Assembly (NCBI GenBank): GCA_950097015.1
Contig: CATNEN010000038.1
Location: forward strand, 23,821,001-23,885,000
Direction: 5' to 3'
Length of the DNA stretch: 64,000 nucleotides
From: Macrostomum hystrix
Taxonomy: Eukaryota; Platyhelminthes; Macrostomidae
The stretch's first letter is position 1; every line of letters starts with the position of its first letter. A program made the position numbers and the translations under genes. The notes under the pieces are model-generated. The model worked only from the letters and a program-made list of their open reading frames with translations. It was not told the DNA's origin and did not search any database. Positions 8,781 through 19,894 of this stretch are shown here, in pieces.

Positions 8781-11700
8781 ATGGATGAAGCCATCAGAAA
8801 GAGAGCGGCCATTCGGTCCGTTGTGACAAAGACCATAAATCGAGCAGAGAAGTGGCTGTCAGCTGGAAGTGGACGTGATGACAAAATAAACGCTGAAGCT
8901 GAAGCATGCATTGATACTCTGAAGCAGAAACTGGGATTGATGGAGGAATTGGACCTGGACATTCAGAGTCAGATGGAAGAGGAAAACCTGAGTCGTGAAC
9001 AAGAAGAAGCTGATGAGTATGCATTCAGGTGTCGGAAGTACGTCAGATTGTTAGAGAAATCATTATCAAATGCGACTAAGTCTGTAACATCTGGACCTCA
9101 GGTCAAACTGCCGAAACGTCATATCCCTACATTTGACGGCACGGTGACGTCATGGCAAACGTATTGGGATCAGTTCTCCTCGTCAATCGATTCGAATAAT
9201 CAGCTATCGGACATCGACAAGTTTAATTACCTCTTGGATTCGCTCTCTAAATCAGCCAAGTCCTGCATTCGTGGACTGAGTGTTACTTCAGCTAATTACA
9301 AGGTAGCTATCGATCTTCTACATCAACGCTTTGGTAAATCAGATCTGGTAATTCGAAGTCTAATGAACCAACTGTCAGATATTCACCTATCAGATGTGTC
9401 ATTAGCAGGCTTACGTTCGTTTCACGATGACATAGCTGCTGCCGTTCGAAGCTTGGAAGTTCAGGGAGTAATGTCGTCGGCTTATGAGGCATTGCTGTTG
9501 CCTAATCTGCTTCGTAAGTGTCCAAATGAATTTCGTCTCGACCTAATGAAGTGCGCGAGCCTGTCGAAGAAAGAAATCAACAACATGGCTGTTCTGCTGG
9601 AGTTTCTACAGACGGAAATTCAAGTTCGAGAGAACGCAGCAGTGGGCGGTAAGAAATCGAGCAACTCAGAAGCCAGTCGACATTGCCTTCAACCTAAGTC
9701 TTCGCTTGCAACGTTAACCGTGCAGTCACGAAATGATCGACAAGCTGTCATGAAGATCTTTTGTACGTACTGTGGCTCGGACCATACATCTGAGAAGTGT
9801 TCGAAGTTGGTCTCGGTGGATGCTCGAATCGAATTTCTGAAGAAGGAGCAGCGTTGCTTTCGGTGCCTCAGGTCAGGTCATTCATCAAGGACGTGTCATG
9901 ATTCCCGGCGATGCAGAAACTGTTCAGGCGCTCACCATGTCAGCATCTGCAATTGTGGCCTGTCAGATGGACAGGGGTCGGGCTTCAAAATGAAAGCAAA
10001 GAGTATCGATTCGACAGTCAAGAGTGGCGCGGTCCAGAACAAGACCTTTGCCAATGCGAAGAAGGACGTCATTCGGCAGGTGCAGACTGGGAGTACGAAC
10101 GCGGCACAGAGTGAACCTGAATCTGTGGTTTCAACGGAAGGAAACTTTGCTCTCTCCATGTTCATCAATCGTAACCCCGCTGTCGCTCTTCCAGTTGCAA
10201 AGGCAATTCTGATTGCTCCTGACGGACGTCGAGAACTGCTGGTGAGGGTTCTGCTGGATACCGCAAGCAATCGGTCGTATATTCGAGAAGACGTATGCGA
10301 CTTGCTCCAGTTTGAACGGTTTGCTGAGGAAAGTTTGAAAGTCTCTGCCTTTTCTGGAATCGCTACGACGGTGAACTCTTCAAGAGTGAAATTCCACATT
10401 CGCAAGGTTGACTCCATGGAGATCATCAGACTGGAAGCTAATGTCGTAAAGCAGATCTGTCAGCCTCAGACTTCAGTTATCGTCAATTCGTTTCAACACC
10501 TTCGTGATGTAGACCTAGCGGATCCATATGACCCACGTGACATCAGTACTCCAATCTCGATCCTCGTAGGCTCAGATCAATACTTCCAAATTGTAGGCGA
10601 CAACGTGATTCGTGGCACCTCAGGACCAGTCGCCATTTCCTCTAAGCTAGGATTCCTTCTCTGTGGTCCTCTAGCGATCGATGGGTCAGCCAAGGATGAG
10701 CCTATCGTTTCCGAAGATTCAGCTGATTGTAGTACGGCTCAGACCTTGTGCTGCGCTACTCCTGATGATGCCTTTGTCACAACTGACTCGTCGAAGTGTA
10801 ACCTCTCTTCATTCTGGCGACTTGAAGCACTAGGGATCAGTGAGCAAAAGGATGATTCCACGGAGGGTTCGTTTATCTGTAATCCAAGGCTCGAGAACGG
10901 TCGGTACAGCGTCAGTCTACCATGGAAATACCCGGAAGGCTCAGTGCCGTTGGATGATCACTTCGACATGGCGTACAGTAGACTGTCGTCCACAACTCGT
11001 GCTCTGAGGAAGGATCCAGAGACTCTGACAAAGTATAGCGGAATCATTTCGGAACAGGAAGCTTCTGGCATAATCGAGAAGGTGCCCGAGAAAGATCTTG
11101 GCAAGAACACTTGTCATTATATGCCTCATCACCACGTCATAAAGTCAGACAGTGAGCACACAAAGATACGTATTGTGTTTGATGGATCTGCCAGACTTCG
11201 AACAGGCGACTTCTCAATCAATGATCTTCTTCAAGCTGGTCCGACTGATGTACCTCTGATCCCAGAAATTCTGATGAGATTTCGCAAACATCCGATCGCC
11301 ATCATAGGTGACATAGAAAAAGCCTTCTTGCAGATTGCCATCGATAGTGAGGACAGAGACTATCTGAGATTTCTGTGGACTAACCCGAGTGAGTCGGACA
11401 AGGTTTTTCACTATCGCTTCTGTAGATTGCCGTTCGGTCTTACGTGCTCTCCTGGGGTCTTGAGAGCTACGGTCCTTCAACACATTGATAGCCAGAAGAA
11501 TAATTTTCCACTCGCCGCTGAGATTATTCGCAAAGACTTGTACGTCGACAATTTAGTGACAAGCTGTAAATCTCTAAGTGACGCATTCAATCTCTACAAC
11601 GATGCAAAAAATATCTTCAACCTGGCTGGCATGAATATGCGACAGTGGAAATCCAACTCAGATTCGTTCAACAGCTCGCTACCCGATCAGGATGTTGGTC

Positions 11701-14114
11701 ATACAGAAAAAGTGCTTGGACTCCACTGGGACTCGGTCAGGGACACATTCGTCATGCAGTTTTCTGAACTAGTTACCCACGTCAACGGATCCTCTTCAAC
11801 CAAGAGGTCGATGCTAGGAGTACTTGCGTCTGTGTACGATCCGTTAGGAATCTTGTCACCCTCTTTGACTGTTGTCAAGGTGATGCTACAGAAACTGTGT
11901 GTTCGCAAGTCGGGTTGGGACGACGAACTTCCGCCAGATATCGCCGAGAGTTGGAACCGTTGGTTACAGTCGTTGTCGAGCTCACGCTTCGAAGTTCCTC
12001 GCTACCTTTTCGCCGATCTCGATTCGGAGCCAGTTCGAATGGAATTACATGGATTCTGTGATGCAAGTGAATCTGCTTACGCTGCCTGTGTCTACATTCA
12101 GGCCCGGTCGGAAACAAACAACGTTTCAACGCATTTAATTCAGGCCAAAACGCGCGTGGCACCGCTATCAAATCTTAGCATCGCTAGACTAGAACTGCTG
12201 GGAGCCCTAATCTTAGCTCGTCTAATACGCACGGTGTCTTTGCAATTTCCCAGTATGACGCGTTATCTCTGGACAGACAGCAAGACAACTCTGCAGTGGA
12301 TCACCAACACCGACAAGCTTCGCCAAGTTTTCGTTCAAAACCGCGTTAAGGAGATCCGGACTCTCACGTCAACGTCCGAGTGGCGACATGTTCCCGGGGA
12401 ACTGAACCCCGCCGACCTGCCATCTCGAGGCTGTCTTCCAGGGCAGCTACAGAAAAACAAGGTGTGGTTTAGTGGTCCCGAATTTCTTCGATCAGGCATC
12501 TACCCAGTTTCGTCTGAAGATAAGCATTCGAGCGCAGTCGCGGAAGATCATAACTCTGCAGAAGCACTATCAACAGTCGCTGAACAGCCCATGGAATCTA
12601 AGAACGTCGATCGTATCTCTTTAATCATTGACATCGGCAAGTTTTCGAACTATTCGAGAGTTTTACGCGTCCTAGCATGGGTACAAAGATTTGTCCGCAA
12701 CCTACGGAGTGCTCGAGCTCAATCGTTAGTCAATAGATCAAGGACGGTGACCGCCGAAGAGTTGACTGATGCAGAAGTCCTATTGGTAAGGTCAAGTCAA
12801 AGGGAATCGTTTTCAAAGGAAATCGATCACATTCGGCGTAGCTCTGCTGCAACACATCTGAACAGGAACTTGAATCTGTGGTTAGATGATAAGGGACTTT
12901 TGCGTTCACAAGGTCGTATTTCCGCACTGTCCTTCGAAGTTAATAATCCTATCTTAGTACCTCGCCACAGTCACTTGGAGCAGCTCATTATTCGACAAGC
13001 TCATCAGTCCGTTGCTCACGGGGGAGTTGCCTCAACGCTTAGTAAAGTTCGTGAAAAATATTGGATTCTGAAGGGACGTCAACGAACTAAGCAAGAACTA
13101 TCGAAGTGTGTGGTGTGTAGGAAGGTACAAGGACGCTCATACGTTGTACCTCAGATCTCTCAGCTGCCTGAGTTTCGCCTTTCCGACATCCGACCCTTTC
13201 AATCAGTCGGCGTGGACTACTGTGGTCCGATATTCTATCGGACGGGGGAGGATGGTTGTGAATCTCGGAAGGCGTACATTCTACTTCTCACATGCTCATC
13301 GACTCGCGCAGTGCATCTGGAACTGCTTCCTGACATGACCGCATCGCAGTTCTTGAATGGATTACGTCGTTTTGTCAGTCGTCGCGGAATACCTTCCATC
13401 GTCAGTGACAATGCCAAGACGTTCAAGGCTGCCGCGAATATTCTTGGAGCTAGCACCAGCTATGAAGTTCAATCATTCTGTGCCAACAAGAAAATCTCTT
13501 GGGAGTTCATTCCGGAGAAGGCCCCGTGGTGGGGCGGATTTTGGGAAAGACTCGTTGGAATCGTTAAGGATGGATTGAAAAAGAGCATTGGCAAAGCTCT
13601 GCTAACATTCGATGAGCTATCAACTTCGGTTATCGAAATGGAATCTGTGGTGAACAGTCGACCACTTATGTATGTGTCGGCGGATGAGATCAACGACGTA
13701 TTGACGCCTGCGCACTTTCTCTTCGGAACTCGGTTGACTCAGGAGCCAACTCTCTCGTCGAACCGTATCGCCAACGTCCTGCCATTGCCAGCTCGACTCA
13801 AACATCTCAGAGGAGCGTTGAATGTTTTTTGGGATGTATGGAAAACGTCATATGTCACCGCCCTGCGTGAGAAAGCGCTCAAGTCGCATGGAGGAGGACC
13901 AGTTGCAAAACCCGGAGACGTCGTTTTGGTTCAGGGAGAGCCGCACCAGCCAAGACTGCAATGGAAGATGGGTGTGGTAGAGTCTGTCCGTGAGGGTCGA
14001 GATGGTGCCGTTCGTTCCGCAGTTGTACGTCTGGCGAAGGAAAGGGGCTCTCGGGGGGCTGAGCGCATCAGACGGCCTGTCCAAGCTCTCATTCCTCTTG
14101 AATTGTGCATCTAA
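8781..14114 (+). CDS. BEL/Pao gag-pol polyprotein, 1777 aa, intact
   Basis: One open frame encodes all retrotransposition functions. Approximate residues: the N-terminal gag-like region (DUF1759 type) lies at 60-290, with FDGTVTSWQTYWDQF near 115. Cys-rich zinc knuckles follow at 328-393 (CxxC..H....C and CFRCLRSGHSSRTC). The aspartic protease (DUF1758 type) has LLDTAS near 491. Reverse transcriptase spans about 790-960, with RIVFDGSA, GDIEKAFLQI and the catalytic box YVDN near 920, where many families have YVDD. The RNase H/A17-type region spans about 1040-1200 (GFCDASE near 1091, WTDSKT near 1163). The integrase zinc domain (H..H..C..C) lies near 1405-1455, and its core has VDYCG near 1477, SDNAK near 1541 and WWGGFWERL near 1585, a D,D,E triad. 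A C-terminal DUF5641-like segment ends the protein. There are no stops or frameshifts. Gag and pol share one frame, as is usual for BEL/Pao. Confidence 0.95.
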   Translation: MDEAIRKRAAIRSVVTKTINRAEKWLSAGSGRDDKINAEAEACIDTLKQKLGLMEELDLDIQSQMEEENLSREQEEADEYAFRCRKYVRLLEKSLSNATKSVTSGPQVKLPKRHIPTFDGTVTSWQTYWDQFSSSIDSNNQLSDIDKFNYLLDSLSKSAKSCIRGLSVTSANYKVAIDLLHQRFGKSDLVIRSLMNQLSDIHLSDVSLAGLRSFHDDIAAAVRSLEVQGVMSSAYEALLLPNLLRKCPNEFRLDLMKCASLSKKEINNMAVLLEFLQTEIQVRENAAVGGKKSSNSEASRHCLQPKSSLATLTVQSRNDRQAVMKIFCTYCGSDHTSEKCSKLVSVDARIEFLKKEQRCFRCLRSGHSSRTCHDSRRCRNCSGAHHVSICNCGLSDGQGSGFKMKAKSIDSTVKSGAVQNKTFANAKKDVIRQVQTGSTNAAQSEPESVVSTEGNFALSMFINRNPAVALPVAKAILIAPDGRRELLVRVLLDTASNRSYIREDVCDLLQFERFAEESLKVSAFSGIATTVNSSRVKFHIRKVDSMEIIRLEANVVKQICQPQTSVIVNSFQHLRDVDLADPYDPRDISTPISILVGSDQYFQIVGDNVIRGTSGPVAISSKLGFLLCGPLAIDGSAKDEPIVSEDSADCSTAQTLCCATPDDAFVTTDSSKCNLSSFWRLEALGISEQKDDSTEGSFICNPRLENGRYSVSLPWKYPEGSVPLDDHFDMAYSRLSSTTRALRKDPETLTKYSGIISEQEASGIIEKVPEKDLGKNTCHYMPHHHVIKSDSEHTKIRIVFDGSARLRTGDFSINDLLQAGPTDVPLIPEILMRFRKHPIAIIGDIEKAFLQIAIDSEDRDYLRFLWTNPSESDKVFHYRFCRLPFGLTCSPGVLRATVLQHIDSQKNNFPLAAEIIRKDLYVDNLVTSCKSLSDAFNLYNDAKNIFNLAGMNMRQWKSNSDSFNSSLPDQDVGHTEKVLGLHWDSVRDTFVMQFSELVTHVNGSSSTKRSMLGVLASVYDPLGILSPSLTVVKVMLQKLCVRKSGWDDELPPDIAESWNRWLQSLSSSRFEVPRYLFADLDSEPVRMELHGFCDASESAYAACVYIQARSETNNVSTHLIQAKTRVAPLSNLSIARLELLGALILARLIRTVSLQFPSMTRYLWTDSKTTLQWITNTDKLRQVFVQNRVKEIRTLTSTSEWRHVPGELNPADLPSRGCLPGQLQKNKVWFSGPEFLRSGIYPVSSEDKHSSAVAEDHNSAEALSTVAEQPMESKNVDRISLIIDIGKFSNYSRVLRVLAWVQRFVRNLRSARAQSLVNRSRTVTAEELTDAEVLLVRSSQRESFSKEIDHIRRSSAATHLNRNLNLWLDDKGLLRSQGRISALSFEVNNPILVPRHSHLEQLIIRQAHQSVAHGGVASTLSKVREKYWILKGRQRTKQELSKCVVCRKVQGRSYVVPQISQLPEFRLSDIRPFQSVGVDYCGPIFYRTGEDGCESRKAYILLLTCSSTRAVHLELLPDMTASQFLNGLRRFVSRRGIPSIVSDNAKTFKAAANILGASTSYEVQSFCANKKISWEFIPEKAPWWGGFWERLVGIVKDGLKKSIGKALLTFDELSTSVIEMESVVNSRPLMYVSADEINDVLTPAHFLFGTRLTQEPTLSSNRIANVLPLPARLKHLRGALNVFWDVWKTSYVTALREKALKSHGGGPVAKPGDVVLVQGEPHQPRLQWKMGVVESVREGRDGAVRSAVVRLAKERGSRGAERIRRPVQALIPLELCI

Positions 14115-14655
14115 TCCGTCTCCGTCTCGGATCTCTGTTTCTCTAAATCTTTCTGTTCTGTTCATTGGTGCGAGATCAGCTACTTTGATAATTTTTGCTC
14201 ATTTTTGGTTCTCGACTCTTGTTATCGCGTTTCCATCTGTTCTCATTCACTTACCCTTTTTTTGCTTCCCTGACCCTCCTTTTTGTACCCGGTAGTTATC
14301 ATTCAGTCATTTGTTTTTTGCGTCACAACTCGGTTGCAAATTATCATATCATCATTCAATATGTTAATGAGGGACTCGTGACTCGTGAACGTACTTGTAA
14401 CGTAAATTTCAATATAATTTCTGTCGGCTAGGTCGTTGTCAGTTTTGTTAATTTTTGGCCAACTAATTTATCTACTCGTAAAATCGTAGGTCATTTCTTA
14501 ATCTTCGTGGAGGAAACATTTATTTTTCGTCAATGCTCGTACTTGTGTCCCTTTCAGTCTCTCAAAATTGTCGTTTTTTTGTTCCATTGCCCTTGTTCAA
14601 TTGATTCATGCTTAGTTCGAGCTCGAAATGACAAAGTCTTTGTCATTTGGGGGAG

Positions 14656-14993
14656 TGTAGCGACTTTCGGTTACGCGACTTGTTTGTACTTGCTCTGATT
14701 GTGTCTCTCTTTTCTTTATCGCTGCACCCCTCTCCTTCCCCCTGCCCCTGCTACTCTCCACGATTGTACCCCAACCCCCCTTTCGTCGCTTTCCTTTGTC
14801 TGCCTATGTACATCTGAGGCGGGGTTTAACCCTATCCTTACTATCGATCGCTTCTCTCTAGCCGCTAGTGTTAAGTTCAAATATAATGTCTGGCCCTCTG
14901 GGCCTTTGTGAGTCATCCTCCATTGCGCTCTCTGTCTCGTTTGAGGTTTGGCCGTATGAACGGGCTCTTGCTGCGAAGATTCCATTTTTTGCA
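14656..14993 (+). repeat. 3' LTR of the BEL/Pao element
   Basis: Same length as the 5' LTR and nearly identical; directly preceded by the polypurine tract. It is followed by TGACTTCAAC. Confidence 0.9.
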
Positions 14994-15399
14994 TGACTTC
15001 AACTCGCTTCGCTTCTTAATTCACTCGAAGTAAAGACAATCTTAAAGTGAGCAGTGTTTTCACAGTTCGGACCACCTAGGTCAATAATTAATGAGCACAG
15101 CTACTAGTATTCGTGAACCTTCTGAGCTGACTCGGACGGCTGAAAAGATCCCTCAATACTCATAGTTTATTTATGTTCTTCCGAGCTTGTAAAATATTAG
15201 CCTGAATATTTTATAGTCTTTTTGGCAATGGATAATTGGCCAAATTGGATTGACTTACATGAGAGAGTAAGGTCTGCATCCACTAGGGCTTGTAACAAAA
15301 TCCCAAAGGAGTTCAAGTTTCTTTTCAAACAGAAAAGGAAGCTTTCTTTTCAAAAACGGACTTCTGAGGTTTATACTCGTATATTCTCTAACAGGTTTA
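14994..15399. other. Spacer between retrotransposon and 20-bp array
   Basis: No gene seen. A short frame from 15222 runs into the minisatellite and has no domain. Confidence 0.3.
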
Positions 15400-16005
15400 C
15401 TGATTGTCTAACAGGTTTACAGATTGTCTAACAGGTTTACAGATTGTCTAACAGGTTTACAGATTGTCTAACAGGTTTACTGATTGTCTAACAGGTTTAC
15501 AGATTGTCTAACAGGTTTACAGATTGTCTAACAGGTTTACAGATTGTCTAACAGTTTTACTGATTGTCTAACAGGTTTACAGATTGTCTAACAGGTTTAC
15601 AGATTGTCTAACAGGTTTACAGATTGTCTAACAGGTTACAGATTGTCTAACAGGTTTACACATTGTCTAACAGGTTTACAGATTGTCTAACAGTTTTACT
15701 GATTGTCTAACAGGTTTACAGATTGTCTAACAGGTTTACAGATTGTCTAACAGGTTTACTGATTGTCTAACAGGTTTACAGATTGTCTAACAGGTTTACT
15801 GATTGTCTAACAGGTTCGCTGATTGCCTAACAGGTTTAATGATTGTCTAACAGGTTCGCTGATTGCCTAACAGGTTTACTGATTGTCTAACAGGTTCGCT
15901 GATTGTCTAACAGGTTCGCTGATTGTCTAACAGGTTCGCTGATAAATTGTCTAACAGGTTCGCTGATTGTCTAACAGGTTTATAGATTGTCTAACAGACA
16001 AGCAA
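15400..16005. repeat. 20-bp minisatellite (GATTGTCTAACAGGTTTACA)
   Basis: There are about 29 copies of GATTGTCTAACAGGTTTACA. Variants shift along the array: TTTACA/TTTACT in the first two thirds, TTCGCT in the last third. This polarity is typical of unequal turnover. Confidence 0.95.
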
Positions 16006-16111
16006 AATAAATCTTCAATGAAGACAAGTAAGTCCCACATATGTTCATCTGGTTATCTATTACTAATTTCATAGTTAAGCAAGTCAACTAATACTTGGTG
16101 TAGAGACTTGG

Positions 16112-16169
16112 GCTGGATGCGTTGGACCTCCCAGTCCATGGACTAAACAGCTGTACATAGCCTTTAGAT
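16112..16169 (+). mobile_element. SINE family 2 fragment
   Basis: Short piece containing CCCAGTCCATGGACTAAACAGCTGTACATAGCCTTTAGATG, matching the family 2 core at 5400-5445. It joins directly to a family 1 SINE. Confidence 0.6.
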
Positions 16170-16512
16170 GGGGGTCAGTGGAAGTGCGGTTGACACGTTT
16201 CACCTCTCGCACAAAGGTTCCTAAGCTCGATTCCGCGGCGAGGCCACATTCATTTGGGGCGCAGCCGCGGAGAGAAGGCTTGGGGGCTTGTCGTGCAATT
16301 GACGCCCTTGAGGGCCAACATCCAAGGCACGGTGAGGGTGTACACTGCCTGATGATGAGAAAGTCAGGGCAGATGTACACACCTGTGTGAGCGCGTGTCT
16401 GCGTACAGTATCTGTGTGCGTGTGTGCTCAAGAGTCAGCGAAATGAGCAGAATTGCCTCCTCGCTGGCTGCGGGTCTAGTGTCACCAAATGATGTGTAAA
16501 TATTTTTTTTGT
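16170..16512 (+). mobile_element. SINE family 1, near full-length
   Basis: Starts GGGGGTCAGTGGAAGTGCGG and carries a B-box-like AGCTCGATTCC. The body (CATTTGGGGCGCAG) and the hairpin block with TGTACA flanks are present, and it ends GTCTAGTGTCACCAAATGATG before a T-rich tail. Confidence 0.85.
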
Positions 16513-16554
16513 TAATATTATCCGAAGGCAATAATATAATTATTATAATAATTT

Positions 16555-16721
16555 CAGGAGGGCTGTGTACATCTTCCCTGACTTTCTCATCGTCAGGCAG
16601 TGAGATCTACTCACAGTGTGGCCCGTAAGACAAACCCCCCCTTCGCATTCTCTCCGCCACTGCGTTCCAAATTTATGTGGCCTCGCCGGCGAATCGAGCT
16701 CGGGGACCTTGTTGCTGAAGG
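16555..16721 (-). mobile_element. SINE family 1, rearranged minus-strand copy
   Basis: Read on the minus strand it holds the family 1 head (reverse of GAATCGAGCTCGGGGACCTT), the body and the hairpin block, but internal parts are diverged or deleted. The 15-bp minisatellite begins exactly where the tRNA-like head should continue. Confidence 0.75.
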
Positions 16722-17130
16722 GACGGGAACTGAAGGGATATGAGCTGAAGGGATGGGAACTGAAGGGATATGAGCTGAAGGGATTGGAACTGAAGGGACG
16801 GGAACTGAAGGGATATGAGCTGAAGGGATGGGAACTGAAGGGATGGGAACTGAAGGGATGGGAACTGAAGGGATGGGAACTGAAGGGATGGGAACTGAAG
16901 GGATGGGAGCTGAAGGGACGGGAGCTGAAGGGATATGAGCTGAATGGATGGGAACTGAAGGGATATGAGCTGAAGGGATGGGAACTGAAGGGACGGGAGC
17001 TGAAGGGACGGGAACTAAAGGGATATGAGCTGAAGGGATGGGAACTGAAGGGACGGGAGCTGAAGGGACGGGAACTAAAGGGATATGAGCTGAAGGGATG
17101 GGAACTGAAGGGATGGGAACTAGTTGGATT
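16722..17130. repeat. 15-bp minisatellite (GGAACTGAAGGGATG) growing from a SINE head
   Basis: There are about 27 copies of GGAACTGAAGGGATG with variants GGATATGAGCTGAAG and GGGACGGGAACTGAA. The 15-bp period yields an open ELKGW-type frame that is not a gene. The first copy is fused to the SINE B-box region. Confidence 0.92.
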
Positions 17131-17585
17131 TTAGTTCTTAATTTCTTTAAATATTATAGCCCAACATGCGAATGAAAGTTTTTTAGGAAAGAATCTATTT
17201 TTTTGGTAATTATTAATATGAAAATGTACTGTTTATCTACAGTTAGCCGATTTGTATAATTTCTTTTTTCTCTTTTTTAAGTGCTTCTTTGAATACAGCA
17301 CCGCTTCAAGCACTACTTCAGTAGCTTAGTTTCTAAAGGCACCGAAATCATTGTTTTAATGTGCAACTCAAGAAACCACTTTTTCACCAGAAGTTTAAAA
17401 AGACAATGTCTATACTCTAAGGACTACTTCGTATGTTCAGGCATGTTTTACAAAAGCATGAATTAAAAAATAAGGCCCACGTAGTTTTCATAAAAACGTT
17501 GCCTATAAAAGTCTGGCAGAAAATATAAATTACGCAACAATTTTTACATCGTTACTCTCTAGTAGTTGATTAAGAATATTCAAAT
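17131..17585. other. AT-rich spacer
   Basis: Nothing recognisable. Confidence 0.3.
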
Positions 17586-18325
17586 TTGATACAAACCAGC
17601 CCTCTGCCTCGACTGCCTAACCTACCTACCCTGCCTACCCTGCCTACGGCCGACCTCCTCTATCCCTTCTGCCTACCCTATACCCAAGCTCCTCTGCCTA
17701 CCCTGCCTACCCTGCCTACCTTAGCTCCTCTCTCTGCCTTCCCTACCTCTGCCTACCCTACCTACCCTGCCTCGACCGCCTAACCTACCTACCCTGCCTA
17801 CCATGCCTACCTGACCTCCTCTATCCCTTCTGCCTACCCTATACCCAAGCTCCTCTGCCTACCCTGCCTACCTCAGCTCCTCTCTCTGCCTTCCCTACCT
17901 ACCTACCCTGCCTCGACCGCCTAACCTACCTACCCTGCCTCGACCGCCTAACCTACCTACCCTGCCTCGACCGCCTAACATACCTACCCTGCCTCGACCG
18001 CCTACTCTACCTACCCTGCCTCGACCGCCTAACCTACCTACCCTGCTTACCCTACCTACCCTGCGTCGGCTGCCTAAACTACCTACCCTGCCTACCCTAC
18101 CTACCCGGCGTCGACTGCCTTAACTACCTAACCTGCCTACCCTACCTCATCTGCCTACCCTACCTACCCTGCCTAGCCTACCTACCCTGCCTCAACTGCC
18201 TAAACTACCTACCCTGCCTACCCTGCCTACCCAGCGTCGACTGCCTATAAAACTGCGTACCCTGTCTACCCTGCCTACCCGACCTGCTCTGCCTACCCTA
18301 CCTACCCTGCCTTCTCTTCCTGCTG
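17586..18325. repeat. Degenerate CTACCCTGC short-period array
   Basis: C/T-rich array of CTACCCTGC / CTACCCTAC words of 8-9 bp with interspersed CTCGACCGCCTAA blocks. Longer blocks of about 160 bp recur (TATACCCAAGCTCCTCTGCC at about 17680 and 17840). Confidence 0.85.
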
Positions 18326-18857
18326 CTGAATTGAAAGTATTGATCTATAAACTCTTTGGACTGAACATGCATGCGCTTGCCAGCGACAAGCGCTGTAAAT
18401 CACCTTGTGCAACGGATCCTGCTAAGTGCCAACGTTAAAAGCTAATAAATTCTAGCGAAGACGTTGGCCCTTTTACTAAACAATTCAGAACTTTGCAGGC
18501 ATGTCATCATGTTTTATATCTTGGCGAACATTTTCTGCCTATCTGACAGTCAGCTCGTAGAACTATGGCATTATCTTGTAAACATCTTGGAAATTTGGAA
18601 TCTTGGATCTTGGAAACTTTGCACTGAGGGTTGGTTGGTAACAATGCGAGGCGCAAAATAATGTACTATTATGTCACAATTCTTTTAGATTATAAGGGAT
18701 GTTCGCGCGTTTCTCCTATTGCAGGGTCTAAGATATTAACAACCATAAATATTTATTTCTTTTTGCAAACCCTCCACAAACCCTTACGAAAACTGCTGGT
18801 TTCATCCGCAAAGTATGCTATTAGTTTAGCTTAAGATCATACGTGATTGACTATTAC
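18326..18857. other. Spacer without recognised gene
   Basis: Two short plus-strand frames are present but neither has a domain or convincing splice signals. Confidence 0.25.
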
Positions 18858-19370
18858 AAATTTGTGTGGTCATTAGAGATTGGTGTGGTCATTAGAGTTG
18901 GTGTGGTCATTACAGATTGATGTGGTCATTAGAGATTGGTGTGGTCATTAGAGATTGGTGTGGTCATTAGAGTTGGTGTGGTAATTAGAGATTGGTGTGG
19001 TCATTAGAGATTGGTGTGGTCATTACAGATTGGTGTGGTCATTAGAGATTGGTGTGGTCATTACAGATTGGTGTGGTCATTAGAGATTGGTGTGGTCATT
19101 AGAGATTGGTGTGGTCATTAGAGATTGGTGTGGTCATTAGAGATTGGTGTGGTCATTAGAGATTGGTGTGGTCATTAGAGATTGGTGTGGTCATTAGAGA
19201 TTGGTGTGGTCACTAGAGATTGGTGTGGTCATTAGAGATTGGTGTGGTCATTAGAGATTGGTGTGGTCATTAGAGATTGGTGTGGTCATTAGAGATTGGT
19301 GTGGTCATTAGAGATTGGTGTGGTCATTAGAGATTGGTGTGGTCATTAGAGATTGGTGTGGTCATTAGTT
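18858..19370. repeat. 19-bp minisatellite (GATTGGTGTGGTCATTAGA)
   Basis: There are about 27 copies of GATTGGTGTGGTCATTAGA. Rare variants (TTACAGA, TAATTAGA) cluster in the first half; the second half is almost homogeneous. Confidence 0.95.
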
Positions 19371-19894
19371 AGGATCACGGCAAAGCATCTAGTCATTTAT
19401 CTTTTTTTGCAAATAATAATTTGCCGACAATTAGTGCTTCTCCTTTGTCCACTGAACAGCTTTCAAATTGCAGGCCAACAAAAGAACATTCTGCCTTTCG
19501 ATCAAAGAATACGAAAATAGGATCGCTAATATTCTAAAGAGAATACTTATTCTCATTATTTTACAGCTTGTGAGACTGTTCTAGGTTGACAATGTATTTG
19601 GCAAAGGTCTTGAGACTTAGCAATGTCTTAATTATGCTTGGCATGGCAGCTACTGATGAATATAATTCTCTTCCTCATTTTCTGTCTATTCATTTCTCCT
19701 GCCTTTTTTACTTTTGTCTGCTGCACTTTGCTTTACTGTGAGCACTGTGCCGAGTAATTTGAGTCGGGAGCACGTGAAACTTCAAATTTGCCAGTTTATT
19801 ATCCTCTCTCAAACAAATTTTTAACTTGAGCTGGGACAACATGCCATTCGAAAAAGTGAATTTATGGGAAATTCGTAGAACTGAAGTATTAAAT
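19371..19894. other. AT-rich spacer
   Basis: Nothing recognisable. Confidence 0.3.

Larger units (their letters stand above)
7991..14993 (+). mobile_element. BEL/Pao LTR retrotransposon, structurally complete
   Basis: Two 338-bp LTRs (7991-8328 and 14656-14993, both starting TGTAGCGAC) flank a single uninterrupted gag-pol frame. A polypurine tract (TTTGGGGGAG, 14646-14655) abuts the 3' LTR. Across the first 320 bp the LTRs differ at two sites, which indicates a recent insertion; the last 12 bases differ more. There is no envelope-like frame between the stop at 14114 and the 3' LTR. I could not find a clean target-site duplication or a canonical TGG primer-binding site after the 5' LTR. Confidence 0.95.

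Noticed and set aside
14115-14655. Possible envelope gene after pol in the BEL/Pao element
   Set aside because: Only short frames without signal peptide, Cys pattern or membrane anchor; the space is about 540 bp.
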